Shown one piece after another: positions 5,008-5,825 of a DNA stretch of 5,825 nt (positions within the stretch are counted from its first letter, which is position 1; every line of letters starts with the position of its first letter). The notes under the pieces were generated by a model. It was not told the DNA's origin. It did no database searches and was given only the letters and a program-made list of their open reading frames with translations. The DNA is from Euryarchaeota archaeon UBA173 (lineage in GTDB: Archaea > Thermoplasmatota > Poseidoniia > Poseidoniales > Thalassarchaeaceae): the NCBI GenBank assembly GCA_002498925.1, contig DAJH01000010.1, forward strand, positions 1-5,825, in the 5' to 3' direction. The translations under genes and the position numbers were made by a program.

Positions 5008-5825
5008 ATGGACCCACTCGAGGGATGGCTGGTTCTAGATGGATACGAGGACGAGCCAGCAGCCTTTGGAGTCCCAAACTACGTCGGATTCCATGTTAGG
5101 TACATCTGCGGGGTACTCGAAAGTAGAGGGATAGATTACACCTACATGACCGTAGATGAATGGAGGATCAAATTCAAGTCTAGATTGTCCGATTCAGAAG
5201 GCATGAATTCTATTAGAAGGGAAATGGGAGGACTTTCGGGAGCGGTCTTGCTCGCCGGTGCAGTGGTTCCAGGAAAATATGTCAGAGGAACCCCAATAAG
5301 TCTGAAGGAAACCAACTCTTTCATATCGACCCTACCTATGAATACACCAATTCTTTGTGGAGGCTGGGCAATCAGGCATTGGAGACATGACGGCTGGACC
5401 CCCCTTAGGCCCAACATGTTCCTCACGGTACAAGACACCGACGCGACTCTCGACCACCACCTATCGACGGGAAAGTGGAAGCACAAACGAAGAACTCACG
5501 AACAATGGTCAAGATGGGCATTATCCGGGGCATCGTCCAAGGCAGTAACTGAACATCCAGACATTCTCGCACCAGATGGGTCTACTGGTCCTCTGATGTA
5601 TGAAATCGAACTCTACCAGGGGTGTGTCAGATTCAAGAGAGGGTGCAAGTTCTGCATAGAGCCAAAGAAGGGATTGCCCCTTTGGAGGGACGAAAGTGAT
5701 GTCATCAAAGAGATATCTACCGCTTTAGATTCAGGTGTCAGAAACGTCAGAATTGGTGGTGCTACAGACATCTACACATACCGAGCAGAAGGTGTCGAAG
5801 ACCTAGAGTACCCGATACCAAATCC
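5008..5825 (+). CDS. Radical SAM protein, COG1031/MJ1487-like, C-terminus cut by the window edge
   Basis: The open frame runs 272 codons to the window edge. The N-terminus, VLDGYEDEPAAFGVPNYVG (9-27) followed by RYICGVLESRG and AGAVVPGKYVRGTPIS (84-98), resembles the B12-binding-like N-terminal region of an uncharacterised archaeal radical SAM family (COG1031, related to MJ1487), whose members often end in a helix-hairpin-helix; that part would lie outside the window. The cluster region is IELYQGCVRFKRGCKFCIEP (200-219). Cys206, Cys213 and Cys216 form CX6CX2C rather than the classical CX3CX2C, and Cys216 followed by I/T-E-P is as I recall for this family. VRNVRIGGATDIYTY (244-258) fits the early barrel strands. 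Such enzymes use a 4Fe-4S cluster and SAM to make a radical; the substrate is unknown. The ATG fits the family N-terminus and lies 25 bases after csl4, suggesting co-transcription. Family assignment is from memory of motifs. Confidence 0.85.
   Translation, partial: MDPLEGWLVLDGYEDEPAAFGVPNYVGFHVRYICGVLESRGIDYTYMTVDEWRIKFKSRLSDSEGMNSIRREMGGLSGAVLLAGAVVPGKYVRGTPISLKETNSFISTLPMNTPILCGGWAIRHWRHDGWTPLRPNMFLTVQDTDATLDHHLSTGKWKHKRRTHEQWSRWALSGASSKAVTEHPDILAPDGSTGPLMYEIELYQGCVRFKRGCKFCIEPKKGLPLWRDESDVIKEISTALDSGVRNVRIGGATDIYTYRAEGVEDLEYPIPN

Noticed and set aside
4340..5077. Open frame of 245 codons on the minus strand
   Set aside because: It is antisense to the Csl4 fusion, rich in Pro/Leu/Ser as expected from the reverse complement of Gly/Arg/Lys codons, and shows no recognisable domain.

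Overview
The window looks like chromosomal DNA of an archaeon, most likely a planktonic euryarchaeon of the Poseidoniales (Marine Group II) type. The archaeal call rests on a Csl4 exosome subunit, a METTL5-type RNA methyltransferase, an archaeal-type aspartate-semialdehyde dehydrogenase and a radical SAM protein resembling the archaeal COG1031 family. The bacterial-looking RmuC and M23 peptidase, and the roughly balanced base composition, fit a marine surface-water lineage better than a hyperthermophile. The narrower placement is an inference from protein resemblance alone. No rRNA, tRNA, CRISPR array, insertion sequence or phage gene was seen.

Layout: two divergent gene strings leave a 77-bp intergenic region (1769-1845). 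Leftward, rmuC (1768-530) is followed by an M23/LytM-type metallopeptidase (504 to beyond position 1, C-terminus missing). Rightward come asd (1846-2994), a METTL5-like methyltransferase (3023-3637), a multidomain Csl4 (3681-4982) and a radical SAM protein (5008 to beyond 5825, C-terminus missing). Gaps between rightward genes are only about 25-45 bases, so this looks like one operon. Almost all the DNA is coding, and no gene-free stretch exceeds about 80 bases.

How the genes work together: the middle of the rightward string concerns RNA. A predicted rRNA adenine methyltransferase sits beside the RNA-binding cap subunit of the exosome, and the radical SAM enzyme downstream may belong to the same informational group. 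asd, an amino-acid biosynthesis gene, heads the string without any pathway partner here. The leftward pair joins a membrane-anchored, nuclease-fold DNA-maintenance protein (RmuC) with a peptidase whose usual substrate, peptidoglycan, archaea lack.

The most unusual item is the Csl4 protein. After the normal N-terminal, S1-like and zinc-ribbon parts it continues into an Arg-Gly-rich linker, a second CxxC/CxxC zinc-ribbon-like module, a complete eukaryote-style RRM with both RNP motifs, and a basic Gly/Arg tail. Other points are GC-rich hairpins that end exactly one base before the csl4 and radical SAM start codons, a 6-5-6 dyad centred between the divergent genes, and a CX6CX2C cluster motif in the radical SAM protein.
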